From Amycolatopsis umgeniensis (GTDB lineage Bacteria; Actinomycetota; Actinomycetes; Mycobacteriales; Pseudonocardiaceae), in NCBI RefSeq assembly GCF_014205155.1, contig NZ_JACHMX010000001.1:1860001-1924000 (forward strand): a DNA stretch of 64,000 nt. The letters are read 5' to 3'. Position 1 is the first letter of the stretch. Each line of letters opens with the position of its first letter. The notes under the pieces were generated by a model, which worked only from the letters and a program-made list of their open reading frames with translations, was not told the origin of the DNA and ran no database searches. The position numbers and the translations under genes were made by a program. This document shows positions 55,665 through 64,000 of the stretch, piece after piece.

Positions 55665-57038
55665 GTGACCGACACCTCCGCCGACCTTGTGATCCTGGGT
55701 GGCGGATCGGGCGGCTACGCCGCCGCGTTCCGCGCGGCCGAGCTGGGCCTTTCCGTCACCCTGATCGAAAAGGACAAGCTTGGCGGGACGTGCCTCCACC
55801 GAGGCTGCATCCCGACCAAGGCCCTCCTGCACGCGGCGGAGGTCGCCGACGAGACCCGCGACGCCGAGACCTTCGGCGTCAAGGCCGTGCTGGAAGGCAT
55901 CGACATCGCCGGGGTCAACAAGTACAAGGACGGGATCGTCTCCCGCCTGTACAAGGGCCTCCAGGGCCTGGCCAAGGCGCACAAGGTGAACCTCGTCGAG
56001 GGCACCGGAACGTTCGTCGGCGGTACCACCGTCGAGGTCGAAGGCACGCGCTACACCGGCAAGAACGTCATCCTCGCCACCGGTTCGTACTCGAAGACGC
56101 TGCCGGGCCTGGAGCTGGGCGGCCGCATCATCGCGAGCGAGCAGGCGCTTTCGCTGGACTACATCCCGAAGAAGGTCATCGTTCTCGGCGGTGGTGTCAT
56201 CGGTGTCGAATTCGCGTCCGTCTGGGCGTCCTTCGGCGTCGACGTCACCATCGTGGAGGCGCTGCCCCGCCTGGTCCCGAACGAGGACGAGTACGCGTCC
56301 AAGCAGCTCGAGCGCGCTTTCCGGCGTCGCAAGATCGCCTTCAAGACCGGTGTCCGCTTCACCGGCGCCAAGCAGGACGACAACGGCGTCAGCGTGTCGC
56401 TGGAGTCCGGCGAGACGCTCGAAGCCGACCTGCTGCTGGTCGCCGTCGGCCGCGGCCCGAACTCGGCCGGGCATGGGTACGAGGAGGCCGGGGTCAAGAT
56501 GGACCGCGGTTTCGTCCTCACCGACGACCGCCTCCGCACCAACCTGCCGAACGTCTACGCCGTCGGCGACATCGTCCCGGGTCTGCAGCTCGCGCACCGC
56601 GGCTTCCAGCAGGGCATCTTCGTCGCCGAAGAGATCGCCGGCCAGGAGCCGCGCGTGATCGACGAGAGCGGCATCCCGCGCGTCACCTACTCGCACCCCG
56701 AGGTCGCTTCGGTCGGTCTGACCGAGTCGCAGGCGAAGGAGAAGTACGGCTCCGACGTCACCACCTTCACCTACGACCTCGGCGGCAACGGCAAGAGCCA
56801 GATCCTCAAGACCTCCGGTGGGGTCAAGCTGATCAAGGCTCCGGAAGGGCCGGTCGTGGGCGTGCACATGGTGGGCGACCGCGTCGGCGAGCTGATCGGC
56901 GAAGCGCAGCTGATCTACAGCTGGGAGGCGTTCCCCGAGGACGTGGCCCCGCTCATCCACGCGCACCCCACGCAAACCGAGGCCCTCGGTGAAGCGTTCC
57001 TCGCCCTGGCGGGCAAGCCGCTGCACGTCCACAGCTGA
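55665..57038 (+). CDS. lpd: Dihydrolipoyl dehydrogenase (E3)
   Basis: FAD-dependent E3 of the 2-oxoacid dehydrogenase complexes, 457 residues, reoxidising lipoyl groups with NAD+. Visible parts: FAD site [20 protein letters not shown], redox disulfide in [19 protein letters not shown] site [20 protein letters not shown], second FAD site VYAVGDIV, and the catalytic His-Glu at [17 protein letters not shown] start with GAGGAG 9 nt upstream. It is followed 59 bp later by sucB, its partner. Confidence 0.97.
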   Translation: MTDTSADLVILGGGSGGYAAAFRAAELGLSVTLIEKDKLGGTCLHRGCIPTKALLHAAEVADETRDAETFGVKAVLEGIDIAGVNKYKDGIVSRLYKGLQGLAKAHKVNLVEGTGTFVGGTTVEVEGTRYTGKNVILATGSYSKTLPGLELGGRIIASEQALSLDYIPKKVIVLGGGVIGVEFASVWASFGVDVTIVEALPRLVPNEDEYASKQLERAFRRRKIAFKTGVRFTGAKQDDNGVSVSLESGETLEADLLLVAVGRGPNSAGHGYEEAGVKMDRGFVLTDDRLRTNLPNVYAVGDIVPGLQLAHRGFQQGIFVAEEIAGQEPRVIDESGIPRVTYSHPEVASVGLTESQAKEKYGSDVTTFTYDLGGNGKSQILKTSGGVKLIKAPEGPVVGVHMVGDRVGELIGEAQLIYSWEAFPEDVAPLIHAHPTQTEALGEAFLALAGKPLHVHS

Positions 57039-57097
57039 CGTCTCACCGTCGAAGAACCAGAAGACCAAGCAAGACATATCAAGGGAGTCAGCGAACG

Positions 57098-58879
57098 ATG
57101 GCCTACTCCGTCACGTTGCCGGAGCTCGGTGAGAGCGTCACCGAGGGCACCGTCACCCGGTGGTTGAAGCAGGAGGGCGACACCGTCGAGGTCGACGAGC
57201 CGTTGCTCGAGATCTCCACGGACAAGGTCGACACCGAGGTCCCGTCCCCGGTCGCCGGCAAGGTCGTGAAGATCAGCGCCCAGGAAGACGAGACCGTCGA
57301 GGTCGGCGGCGAGCTCGCCGTCATCGACGACGGGACCGGCGGGGTGCCGGAGTCGTCCGGATCCTCCGCGCCCGCCGCCGAAGAGGCGCAGCCGGAACCC
57401 GAGCCCGAGCCGGAGCCCGCGCAGGAGCAGGCGTCCGCGCCTTCCCAGCCGGACACCGCGCCGGCTTCGGGCGGCGAAGGCACCGAGGTGAAGCTACCCG
57501 AGCTGGGCGAGAGCGTCACCGAAGGCACCGTCACCCGGTGGCTCAAGCAGGTCGGCGAGAGCGTCGAGGTCGACGAGCCGCTGCTCGAGATCTCCACGGA
57601 CAAGGTCGACACCGAGGTCCCGTCCCCGGTCGCCGGCACCGTGCTGGAGATCCGCGCGGGTGAGGACGAGACCGTCGAGGTCGGCGGTGTCCTCGCGGTG
57701 ATCGGTGCGGCCGGGTCCGCCCCGAAGGCCGAGGCGAAGCCCGAGCCCAAGCCCGAGCCCAAGCCGGAACCCAAGCCCGAGCCGAAGCCGGAACCCAAGC
57801 CGGAACCGAAGCCCGAGCCCAAGGCCGAAGCGGCTCCCGCTCCCGCGCCGAAGCCCGCCGAGGCGCCGAAGCCCGCCGCGCAGCCCGCGGCGAGCAGCGA
57901 CAACGGTTCGGACAACGCGCCGTACGTGACGCCGCTGGTCCGCAAGCTCGCTTCCGAGCACGGCATCGACCTGTCGTCGCTGACCGGCAGCGGTGTCGGT
58001 GGCCGCATCCGCAAGCAGGACGTGCTCGCGGCCGCCGAGGCCAAGCAGAAGAAGGAAGCCCCGGCTCCCGCCGCACAGCCCGCCGCCGCTGCCCCCGCCG
58101 CTTCGTCGGCACCGGCCGCTCCGCGCAAGGCCGCGGTTTCGCCGGAGCTCGCGGCACTGCGCGGCACCGTGCAGAAGGCCAGCCGGATCCGTCAGATCAC
58201 CGCCGTGAAGACCCGCGAGTCGTTGCAGCTTTCCGCGCAGCTCACGCAGGTCCACGAGGTGGACGTCACGAAGATCGCCAAGCTCCGCCAGCGGGCGAAG
58301 GCGGCCTTCAAGGAGCGCGAGGGCGTCAACCTGACGTTCCTGCCGTTCTTCGCGAAGGCCACCGTCGAGGCGCTCAAGCAGCACCCGAACGTCAACGCGT
58401 CCTACAACGAGGACACGAAGGAGATCACCTACCACGGTGCGGTGCACCTGGGGATCGCGGTGGACACCGAAAAGGGTCTGCTGTCGGTGGTCATCCACGA
58501 CGCGGGTGAGCTCAGCCTCGCCGGTCTCGCGCACCGCATCGCCGATCTGGCGGGCCGCGCGCGTTCGGGCCAGATCAAGCCGGACGAACTGTCGGGCGGC
58601 ACCTTCACGATCACGAACATCGGCTCCAACGGCGCCCTGTTCGACACGCCGATCATCGTGCAGCCGCAGTCCGGCATGCTCGGTACCGGCGCGGTCGTCA
58701 AGCGCCCGGTCGTGATCGCGGACGCCGACGGCAACGACACGATCGCCGTCCGGTCGATGGCGTTCCTGCCGCTGACCTACGACCACCGCCTGGTGGACGG
58801 GGCCGACGCGGGCCGCTTCGTCACGACGATCAAGCAGCGTCTGGAAGAGGGCAACTTCGAGGACGAGCTCGGTCTCTGA
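57098..58879 (+). CDS. sucB: Dihydrolipoamide acyltransferase (E2)
   Basis: E2 core of a 2-oxoacid dehydrogenase complex, 593 residues, equivalent in place to M. tuberculosis dlaT (Rv2215). Two N-terminal lipoyl domains each carry [14 protein letters not shown] with the lipoylated lysine. They are joined by flexible Pro/Ala/Glu linkers, the second a (KPEP)n repeat near residues 210-250. A peripheral subunit-binding domain follows ([29 protein letters not shown]). The catalytic domain ends in [14 protein letters not shown], with His and Asp of the active site. lpd upstream and lipB 3.5 kb downstream supply E3 and lipoylation. Confidence 0.95.
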   Translation: MAYSVTLPELGESVTEGTVTRWLKQEGDTVEVDEPLLEISTDKVDTEVPSPVAGKVVKISAQEDETVEVGGELAVIDDGTGGVPESSGSSAPAAEEAQPEPEPEPEPAQEQASAPSQPDTAPASGGEGTEVKLPELGESVTEGTVTRWLKQVGESVEVDEPLLEISTDKVDTEVPSPVAGTVLEIRAGEDETVEVGGVLAVIGAAGSAPKAEAKPEPKPEPKPEPKPEPKPEPKPEPKPEPKAEAAPAPAPKPAEAPKPAAQPAASSDNGSDNAPYVTPLVRKLASEHGIDLSSLTGSGVGGRIRKQDVLAAAEAKQKKEAPAPAAQPAAAAPAASSAPAAPRKAAVSPELAALRGTVQKASRIRQITAVKTRESLQLSAQLTQVHEVDVTKIAKLRQRAKAAFKEREGVNLTFLPFFAKATVEALKQHPNVNASYNEDTKEITYHGAVHLGIAVDTEKGLLSVVIHDAGELSLAGLAHRIADLAGRARSGQIKPDELSGGTFTITNIGSNGALFDTPIIVQPQSGMLGTGAVVKRPVVIADADGNDTIAVRSMAFLPLTYDHRLVDGADAGRFVTTIKQRLEEGNFEDELGL

Positions 58880-58894
58880 TCCTCCGTAGTGGCG

Positions 58895-58938
58895 TGAAGG
58901 CCCTCGTTCCGCTTCGGCGGGGCGAGGGCCTTCCTCTT
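58895..58938 (+). terminator. Terminator after sucB
   Basis: gaaggccctcgttccgc pairs with gcggggcgagggccttc, followed by ctctttcc. It lies 16 bp after the sucB stop, at the start of the 355-bp gene-free stretch 58880-59234. Confidence 0.85.
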
Positions 58939-58970
58939 TCCCCGGGGTTCGTCCTCTGGCTACGGTTTGG

Positions 58971-59023
58971 TCCGTGAAGGCCTCCTTGAGGGACCCTGGG
59001 TCCCTCAAGGAGGCCTTCACGGA
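58971..59023. repeat. Perfect 24-bp-arm palindrome, family A copy 2
   Basis: Arms 58971-58994 and 59000-59023 around cctgg, the same arm as at 1516-1568. The following 80 bp (gcggatcgcca ... cagccgaagaaactcgacct ... gtacatgaag, to about 59096) resemble the segment after the family C copy downstream of cobT, so this is part of a recurring intergenic cassette. Confidence 0.9.
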
Positions 59024-59234
59024 CTTGCGGATCGCCACGCTCGCTTCCCTCGGCTCAGCCGAAGAAACTCGACCTTCACCCTGCCCGGTACATGAAGAAA
59101 TTCACGTACCGCACCGAGACAGGCGCTGCGGTGAGGTGCCGGCTCGCCCGCTTGAAGTACTCGGACGAAGGTTTGACAGCCACCCCGAACTCTAGTATTC
59201 CGGAATTACGGAAAACAAGAGGGAGGGCACCACC

Positions 59235-60329
59235 ATGCTGACCAGACGTCATCTGATGACGGCCGCCGCCGTGGGGTCGGCGGCGTTGCTGCTGCCGGGC
59301 ACCGCGAGCGCCACGACGCCGGACACGTCGACACAACAGGGCTGGCTCGACTGGCTCGCCGCCCACCGGCGCGATGTCTCCGTCCTGATCGACGACGGCG
59401 CGGGCCGCCGGGCCTCGCGCAACGCCGACGTCCGGCGGCTGCTGGCTTCGTCGGTCAAGGTCGTGCATCTCAGCGCGTACGCCGTCGCTGTCGCCGAGGG
59501 CAGGCTCGATCCGCGGGAACGGATCCGGGTGGGCGACTGGGACGCCCACCACCCGTTCGTCGCCGACGGTCGCGCGCATTTCCACGCGCTCACCTGGCTG
59601 GGGATCCCTTGCGACGACTACGGCATCGCCAAGGATCCCGATCAGCTCGTCCCGCTGTCGCGGATCCCCGAAGCGATGATCTTCTTCAGCGACAACGCCG
59701 CCACGGACTACCTCCGCACCCGCCTCGGCGACCCCGCCCTCCGGCTCGCGGCGGCACGAGGCGGCTGGACGCGGCCGGACACCCGTTCGCTGGGCGGCGA
59801 GGTCCTGATGCTGATGATGCCGGAGTACGCGCCGCCTCCCGGCAGTCCCGTCGCGGTCCGGCGGGCACTGGGCGACGCGGTGGCCCGGCGGTTCGTGGCC
59901 GACCCCGCGTTCCGCGCCGAAGCGTTCGAGCGCTTCCCGACCATGCCGGGGACGCCGGACGCGCAATGGCCGTGGATCAAGGGCCACGCGAGGGGGACGG
60001 CGTCGGAGCTGTTCTCGCTCCACCGCAGCCTGGCGTCCGGCCGCTACCGGCCGGGTGGCGCACTCGCCCGCGAGATCCTCGCCCGGCCGCTTGCCGACCG
60101 CGTGCCACCCGGCGCGAGCGAGGTGCTCGTCAAGGACGGCGCACTGCCGCGCACGCTCACCATCGGGCTTTCGGTCAGGTGGCCGGGAGGACGGTCCGGC
60201 ACGGCCGCCGTTCTGCTCCACGGCGTGACGGATCAGGACACGCTAAACGAGTTGCCGCTCATCGACGCCCTGCTCGCGGCTCTGTCCGATCCGACGCGGT
60301 TCGCCGCCCTGGAACGGGCGCTCGGCTGA
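59235..60329 (+). CDS. Exported beta-lactamase-like serine hydrolase
   Basis: A 364-residue class A beta-lactamase/penicillin-binding-like protein. The N-terminus MLTRRHLMTAAAVGSAALLL looks like a Tat or Sec signal ending near ASATTP. Active-site motifs: S72-S-V-K75 (SxxK), S152-D-N154 (SDN) and K300-D-G302 in place of KTG. It may hydrolyse a beta-lactam or act on cell-wall peptides; the Thr-to-Asp change in the third motif makes a lactamase role uncertain. A small HTH gene follows after 22 bp, so the pair is probably co-transcribed. Confidence 0.88.
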   Translation: MLTRRHLMTAAAVGSAALLLPGTASATTPDTSTQQGWLDWLAAHRRDVSVLIDDGAGRRASRNADVRRLLASSVKVVHLSAYAVAVAEGRLDPRERIRVGDWDAHHPFVADGRAHFHALTWLGIPCDDYGIAKDPDQLVPLSRIPEAMIFFSDNAATDYLRTRLGDPALRLAAARGGWTRPDTRSLGGEVLMLMMPEYAPPPGSPVAVRRALGDAVARRFVADPAFRAEAFERFPTMPGTPDAQWPWIKGHARGTASELFSLHRSLASGRYRPGGALAREILARPLADRVPPGASEVLVKDGALPRTLTIGLSVRWPGGRSGTAAVLLHGVTDQDTLNELPLIDALLAALSDPTRFAALERALG

Positions 60330-60351
60330 GACGACGGTATAGATAACCGGT

Positions 60352-60819
60352 ATGAACGCTGAGCTCGCCGACCGGATCGCCGCCCTCGAAGAGCGGGTCG
60401 CGGCGCTCGAAGGACAGGGCCAGGCCGAACCGCCGACCGGCCCTGATGGTCTGGTCGGGTATCGCGGTGAGCTCACCGATCCCGTCGAGCTGAGCTGGGC
60501 GATCACCGTCACGCCGGGGCCGATGCTGGCGCTGGACGACGGGCCGCGGGTCGAGGTGCTCGCGGCCCTGTCCAGCACCGCGCGGGTGGCGCTCGTGCGG
60601 ACACTGGCCGAAAGGGGCGTCCAATCCGCGCCCGCTTTGCAGGAGGCCGCCGAACTCGGCTCCCCCGGCCAGCTGTACCACCACCTCAAGGCGCTGACCG
60701 GTGCCGGGATCGTCGAGCAGGACAAGCGGGGCAGCTACCGGCTCCGCCCCGCCGCGACGATCCCGGTGCTGGTGCTGCTCACCGCCGCGTCGGACGTGGC
60801 CGGGCAACTGCGAACCTGA
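60352..60819 (+). CDS. ArsR-like winged-helix regulator
   Basis: A 155-residue regulator. A heptad-type N-terminal helix (ELADRIAALEERVAALEGQ) suggests dimerisation. A winged helix follows: VEVLAALSSTARVALVRTLAE, ALQEAAELGSPGQLYHHLKAL as recognition helix, then GIVEQDKRGSYRL as the wing. No metal-binding cysteines. It likely controls the serine hydrolase gene 22 bp upstream. Confidence 0.87.
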   Translation: MNAELADRIAALEERVAALEGQGQAEPPTGPDGLVGYRGELTDPVELSWAITVTPGPMLALDDGPRVEVLAALSSTARVALVRTLAERGVQSAPALQEAAELGSPGQLYHHLKALTGAGIVEQDKRGSYRLRPAATIPVLVLLTAASDVAGQLRT

Positions 60820-60856
60820 GCGTGCGACCGGATCGCGGATAGGACACGATCGGTCC

Positions 60857-61741
60857 ATGCGAGTTCTGATCGCGGGTGCGAGCGGACTGATCGGTACCTC
60901 CCTGACGACGCGGCTGCGCCGGTCCGGGCACGAAGTGGTCCGGCTCGTCCGCCGGGAAGAGCGGGCGGACGACGAGCGCCGCTGGGATCCCCCTGCGGGC
61001 GAGATCGCCGACGGCGCGCTCGACGGTGTCGACGCGGTGGTGAACCTCGCGGGCGCGCCGCTGCTGCCCGGACGCTGGAGCGCGGCCCGCAAACAGGTCT
61101 TGCTCGACAGCCGGGTCGAGCCGACGGAGGTGCTCGCGGAAGCCGTCGCCGAACACGGGATCCCGGTACTGGTCAACGCCTCCGCCGTCGGCTACTACGG
61201 CGACCCCGGTCCGTCCCTTGTGGACGAATCCAGCCCGGTGGGACGAGGTTTTCTCGCCGAACTCTGCACCGCGTGGGAAGGCGCCACCGAGACAGCGGCC
61301 ACCGCGGGCGCCCGCGTCGTGCGCATCCGCACCGGTCTGGTGCTCGCGCGCAAGGGCGGGCTCCTCGACGTCCTGCGGCCGCTGTTCCGCTTGGGACTCG
61401 GCGGGAAACTCGGCGACGGCAAGCAGTACATGCCGTGGATCTCGCTCGACGACGAGGTCGGCGCGATCGTTTTCGCGCTGGAGAACGAATCGCTGTCCGG
61501 CGCGGTGAACCTCTCCGGCCCGCAGCCCGCCACCAACGCCGCGTTCACGAAGGCGCTCGGCCGGGCCGTGCACCGCCCCGCGTTCTGGCAGGTCCCCGGT
61601 TTCGCGATGAAGATCGCCCTCGGGCAGGCGGCCGAGGAGATGGCGTTGTTCGGGCAGCGCGCCCTGCCCCGCGCGCTGGAAGAGGCGGGCTACCCCTTCC
61701 GCCACCCGACCCTCGAGGACGCGCTGGCCGCCGCGACATGA
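60857..61741 (+). CDS. TIGR01777-family NAD(P)-dependent epimerase
   Basis: A 294-residue extended SDR-like protein, equivalent to M. tuberculosis Rv2216. N-terminal Rossmann motif VLIAGASGLIGTSL; AVVNLAGAPLLPGRW; YYGDPG region with the Tyr of the active site; C-terminal DUF1731 part (PAFWQVPGFAMKIALGQAAE). Substrate unknown. Its stop overlaps the start of the PAP2 gene (ATGA). Located between sucB and lipB as in mycobacteria. Confidence 0.93.
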   Translation: MRVLIAGASGLIGTSLTTRLRRSGHEVVRLVRREERADDERRWDPPAGEIADGALDGVDAVVNLAGAPLLPGRWSAARKQVLLDSRVEPTEVLAEAVAEHGIPVLVNASAVGYYGDPGPSLVDESSPVGRGFLAELCTAWEGATETAATAGARVVRIRTGLVLARKGGLLDVLRPLFRLGLGGKLGDGKQYMPWISLDDEVGAIVFALENESLSGAVNLSGPQPATNAAFTKALGRAVHRPAFWQVPGFAMKIALGQAAEEMALFGQRALPRALEEAGYPFRHPTLEDALAAAT

Positions 61742-62352
61742 CCTTGCAGCGCGGTCTGTACATCCTCGCCGGACTCCTTCTGCTCGTCGGCTTCGTCACA
61801 CTCGGGCTGCTCGTCGACGACCGGCCGCCGCCGGTGGACGTCGCCCTCGCCGACGCGTTCCGAGGGCAGTACACGCGGCCCGCCGGGCAAGTGGCCGACC
61901 TGATCACGAACGTCCTCGGCCCGGTCCTGCCGTTCGCGCTGGGCGCGGTGCTGGTGATGATCGCCTGGCGCCGCCGGGAACTGGCCGTGCTGTGCGTCAA
62001 ACTGGCCGTCGTCCTGATGCTGTGCCGTCTGACCAGCCTGGTCGCCAAACCGCTGTTCTACCGGGAACGGCCTCGCGAATTCCCCGATCTGAGCTACCCG
62101 AGCGGACATGTCGTCGCCGTCGCCTGCACCGGTTTCGTCGCGGTGCTCCTGTGCGCGTGGACCCGCCCGCGGCTGACCCGCCTGGCGATCACGATCGCCG
62201 TCGCGGCGACGGTGATCGGCGCGCTCTGCCGGGTCGTCCTGGGTGTGCACTGGCTGACCGACACCGCGGGATCCGTACTCGCGGTGGGCGGTGTCGGCCT
62301 GATTTCGGCGGCCGGACTGGGCCTGCTGCCCCGGCCCGGGGATCCGGCGTAG
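61738..62352 (+). CDS. PAP2-family membrane phosphatase
   Basis: A 204-residue lipid phosphatase with about five helices. The three phosphatase motifs are [12 protein letters not shown] (KxxxxxxRP), YPSGH (PSGH) and [12 protein letters not shown] (SRxxxxxHxxxD with Cys for Ser). It may recycle undecaprenyl pyrophosphate or dephosphorylate a lipid at the outer membrane face. The ATG at 61738 overlaps the epimerase stop; lipB starts 10 bp after its stop. Confidence 0.92.
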   Translation: MTLQRGLYILAGLLLLVGFVTLGLLVDDRPPPVDVALADAFRGQYTRPAGQVADLITNVLGPVLPFALGAVLVMIAWRRRELAVLCVKLAVVLMLCRLTSLVAKPLFYRERPREFPDLSYPSGHVVAVACTGFVAVLLCAWTRPRLTRLAITIAVAATVIGALCRVVLGVHWLTDTAGSVLAVGGVGLISAAGLGLLPRPGDPA

Positions 62353-62362
62353 TGTCGCGGAC

Positions 62363-63106
62363 GTGAGCTCTTCGACCACGTCATGCCGTGCCGCCACCGA
62401 GCCCGTCGACGTCCGCGAAATCGGGACGATCGACTACACCGAAGCCTGGGAACTCCAGCGCCGGCACGTGACAGCCCGTGCCGACGGCGAAGGCCCCGAC
62501 ACCATGCTGCTGCTGGAACACCCGTCGGTGTACACCGCGGGCAAGCGCACCGAAGCCGAGGACCGGCCGACCGACGGCACCCCGGTGCTCGACGTCGACC
62601 GCGGCGGCAAGATCACCTGGCACGGACCGGGCCAGCTGGTCGGCTACCCGATCATCAAACTCGCCGACCCGATCGACGTCGTGCACTACGTGCGGCGTCT
62701 CGAAGAGGCACTGATCACGGTCTGCGACCAGCTCGGCGTGCACACCGGCCGGGTCGAGGGCCGCAGCGGCGTCTGGATCCCCGCCGACGACCGCGGCGTG
62801 GAGCGGAAGATCGCCGCGATCGGCATCCGCGTGCAGCGCGGCGTGACCATGCACGGTTTCGAGCTGAACTGCAACCCCGACCTCGGTGCCTTCGACAAGA
62901 TCGTCCCGTGCGGCATCCGGGACGCGGGTGTTACGTCGCTTTCCTCCGAACTCGACCGCGAAGTCACCGTGGCGTCGGTGCTGCCGATGGCGCGCGAAGC
63001 CGTGCTCGCGGCGCTGGAAGGCGACCTCTCGGTGAGCGACGAGCGCTGGCTGCCGCGTCCCGAGGCGCCCGCCGCCGCAGGTGTCACTTTCGCTTTGCAG
63101 AACTAG
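62363..63106 (+). CDS. lipB: Octanoyl-[acyl-carrier-protein]:protein N-octanoyltransferase
   Basis: First step of lipoate assembly: moves octanoyl from ACP to lipoyl domains such as those of the sucB product. 247 residues. Catalytic C183 in [10 protein letters not shown] and K149 in RKIAAIGI have the 34-residue spacing seen in M. tuberculosis LipB (C176/K142). [18 protein letters not shown] is the substrate loop. GTG start. lipA, which follows lipB in mycobacteria, is not present in the next 0.9 kb. Confidence 0.96.
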   Translation: MSSSTTSCRAATEPVDVREIGTIDYTEAWELQRRHVTARADGEGPDTMLLLEHPSVYTAGKRTEAEDRPTDGTPVLDVDRGGKITWHGPGQLVGYPIIKLADPIDVVHYVRRLEEALITVCDQLGVHTGRVEGRSGVWIPADDRGVERKIAAIGIRVQRGVTMHGFELNCNPDLGAFDKIVPCGIRDAGVTSLSSELDREVTVASVLPMAREAVLAALEGDLSVSDERWLPRPEAPAAAGVTFALQN

Positions 63107-63165
63107 GTTTTGCGAGACAGGCAAGGTGGCTGGGTCGGGTCGCTCGCCTCTGTGTCGGCTTCGAT

Positions 63166-63227
63166 GTCGCGAAAGCCACTTTCGAGACGTCTGATGTCGC
63201 GAAAGTGGCTTTCGCGACATCAGACGT
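63166..63227. repeat. Bipartite palindrome, family D copy 3
   Basis: Arms 63166-63188 and 63196-63218 (core gtcgcgaaagccacttt.. / ..gtggctttcgcgac), extended by acgtctgat / atcagacgt on the inner-left and outer-right side. Same family as the two copies after trpD; here after lipB. Confidence 0.88.
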
Positions 63228-63346
63228 GGCGGTGAGGTGCCGGTCCACCCGCGACCAAGACACCTTTGCCTTACCCCTCAACAGGTTTTGTGCCACGCTT
63301 TCCAGTAGGGCCACGGAAACACCGTCGGCCCCACTGGGAGGATTCC

Positions 63347-63628
63347 ATGCGTAAATTCGCGCACGCGCTGGCGGTCGTGGCCGCCGTCGGCGGCATGCTG
63401 GCCTCGCCCGCCGTCGCGTCGGCGGTGCCCCCGAGCTGCTGGACGGAGACCAACGGCTCGACCTGGGCCGCCGGCTTCTGCCCGAGCGGGACCTACAAGG
63501 TCGTCGTCCAGTACTGCCGTCCGAACTGTCACCGGGAAGAGGGTTACCCCGCCGTCAACGGCAACCCGTCGGGAATCTCCTTCAGTCCCGGCGGCTCCAT
63601 CGCCAGCGTGGACGTCGAATACGTCTAA
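63347..63628 (+). CDS. Small secreted Cys-containing protein
   Basis: A 93-residue exported protein. The signal peptide MRKFAHALAVVAAVGGMLAS ends near AVASAVPP. The mature part of about 65 residues has four cysteines (SCWTE, GFCPSG, QYCRPNCHRE), probably two disulfides, and a Gly/Ser-rich beta-type end. Function unknown. ATG at 63347 with GGGAGG 7 nt upstream. It stands alone between palindrome-rich gaps. Confidence 0.82.
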   Translation: MRKFAHALAVVAAVGGMLASPAVASAVPPSCWTETNGSTWAAGFCPSGTYKVVVQYCRPNCHREEGYPAVNGNPSGISFSPGGSIASVDVEYV

Positions 63629-63656
63629 AAGTACGTGAAGGCCTCCTTGAGAGACC

Positions 63657-63814
63657 GGCCTTTCGTCGCACTGGAACCTGACTGGTTTCGGCGCCTCGTG
63701 CCGGGGGTGCCGATTCGGAGTGAGTGGGGAGTCGGGGTGGCTTGGTGACGATGGAGGATTTGGGACGTGAACGTCCCAAATCCTCCATCGTCGATCCCGG
63801 CAAATACCGGTTCG
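63657..63814. mobile_element. Putative 158-bp non-coding insertion with 12-bp direct repeats
   Basis: Segment inside a family A palindrome, bordered by 12-bp direct repeats like a target-site duplication. It contains family E palindrome copy 2 and has no coding capacity. Clear terminal inverted repeats are not visible, so the mechanism is unknown. Confidence 0.5.
63747..63792. repeat. Perfect 22-bp-arm palindrome, family E copy 2
   Basis: Arms 63747-63768 and 63771-63792 around ga; arm begins gacgatggaggatttgggac. Compared with 26411-26457 it has two changes in each arm, each matched by the complementary change in the other. Flanks ggggtggcttggt and gatcccggcaa are shared. Confidence 0.9.
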
Positions 63815-63862
63815 CCTTGAGAGACCCAGAATCCTCAAGGAGGCCTTCACCGGACTTCCGGC

Positions 63863-64000
63863 TCAGTCCAGCTGCGGAGCGACCTCGGACGCGATCAGCT
63901 CGACCTGGTCCACATCCGAGAGGTCCAGCAGCTGCAGGTAGAGCCGGGTGATCCCGGTCTTCTCCCGCCACTGCCCGATCTTCTCGACGACCTCCGACGG
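63863..64000 (-). CDS. F420-dependent LLM-class oxidoreductase (partial, C-terminus only)
   Basis: The last 45 codons and the stop of a gene that enters from the right edge. The translation KTGITRLYLQLLDLSDVDQ and VELIASEVAPQLD is the usual C-terminal strand-helix of luciferase-like F420-dependent oxidoreductases. Most of the protein, including the cofactor site, lies outside the window, so assignment rests on this tail. Confidence 0.7.
   Translation of the reverse strand, partial: PSEVVEKIGQWREKTGITRLYLQLLDLSDVDQVELIASEVAPQLD

Larger units (their letters stand above)
63635..63850. repeat. Family A palindrome copy 3, split by an insertion
   Basis: Left arm gtgaaggcctccttgag begins at 63635 and the matching right arm ctcaaggaggccttcac ends at 63850. 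Between them a 158-bp segment (63657-63814) is flanked by exact 12-bp copies of ccttgagagacc (63645-63656 and 63815-63826). Removing the segment and one copy restores an intact palindrome. Confidence 0.82.

Noticed and set aside
57705..57929. The KPEP-type repeat as a separate tandem-repeat locus
   Set aside because: It is the normal flexible linker between the lipoyl and subunit-binding domains of the E2 protein.

Overview
This 64 kb window is high-GC chromosomal DNA from an actinobacterium, most likely a member of the Pseudonocardiales close to Amycolatopsis. Three things point there. Many genes start with GTG, and codon use is strongly GC-biased. The gene set includes actinobacterial markers: PimB, RipC, the QcrCAB/CtaE/CtaF respiratory set, a DUF3043 protein, AdoK and an F420-type oxidoreductase. 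The intergenic regions are full of long perfect palindromes. The core gene order closely follows the Mycobacterium tuberculosis block Rv2188c-Rv2217 (pimB', ripC, Rv2191, trpD/ctaE/qcrCAB, ctaF/ctaC, asnB, adoK, erpA-like, Rv2206, cobT, ilvE, pepB, dlaT, Rv2216, lipB), as recalled from memory.

Layout. 0-4 kb: two tandem SulP anion transporter genes; one carries a C-terminal beta-carbonic anhydrase and the other runs off the left edge. 4-7.7 kb: an SRPBCC protein, a cytochrome P450 and bioA in a tight run, with a divergent kinase-like protein that has lost the P-loop lysine. 7.7-14.4 kb: pimB, a RipC-type NlpC/P60 hydrolase with a long structured leader, a Cys-rich small protein, a coiled-coil NYN protein, an exonuclease/UvrC-like protein and a stand-alone AsnC-type domain. 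14.5-26.4 kb: the accessory island. It has three secreted ALF-AbfB-LGFP paralogues, one shorter ALF-type secreted protein, a 1,297-residue secreted ALF/alanine-rich coiled-coil protein ending in a predicted deaminase toxin, and a translationally coupled small gene that is the candidate immunity protein.

26.5-41 kb: qcrB-qcrA-qcrC-ctaE on the minus strand, then divergent small genes and trpD. Next come two GlxA-type regulators (one frameshifted), a cupin and an EamA transporter, followed by ctaF-ctaC, asnB and a hydrolase. Compared with M. tuberculosis, the trpD-ctaE-qcrCAB segment is inverted, and the accessory genes sit at both junctions. 41-63 kb: adoK, an ErpA-like protein, DUF3043, an aldo/keto reductase, purC with a coupled GntR/UTRA regulator, an IspD-like protein, cobT, ilvE, membrane and DUF402 genes, pepA, an SMI1/KNR4 protein, lpd and sucB (dlaT). 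Then come a beta-lactamase-like hydrolase with an HTH regulator, a TIGR01777 epimerase, a PAP2 phosphatase, lipB and a small secreted protein. The C-terminus of an F420-dependent oxidoreductase enters at the right edge.

Working together: the cta/qcr genes supply most of the cytochrome bcc-aa3 supercomplex. lpd, sucB and lipB form a 2-oxoacid dehydrogenase and lipoylation group. The ALF island looks like a secreted polymorphic-toxin locus with surface-binding accessory proteins. The intergenic palindromes fall into at least six sequence families. Most sit at 3' ends of genes, where they could act as terminators, and one is interrupted by a small insertion flanked by a 12-bp direct repeat. I saw no tRNA, rRNA, CRISPR array, transposase or integrase.
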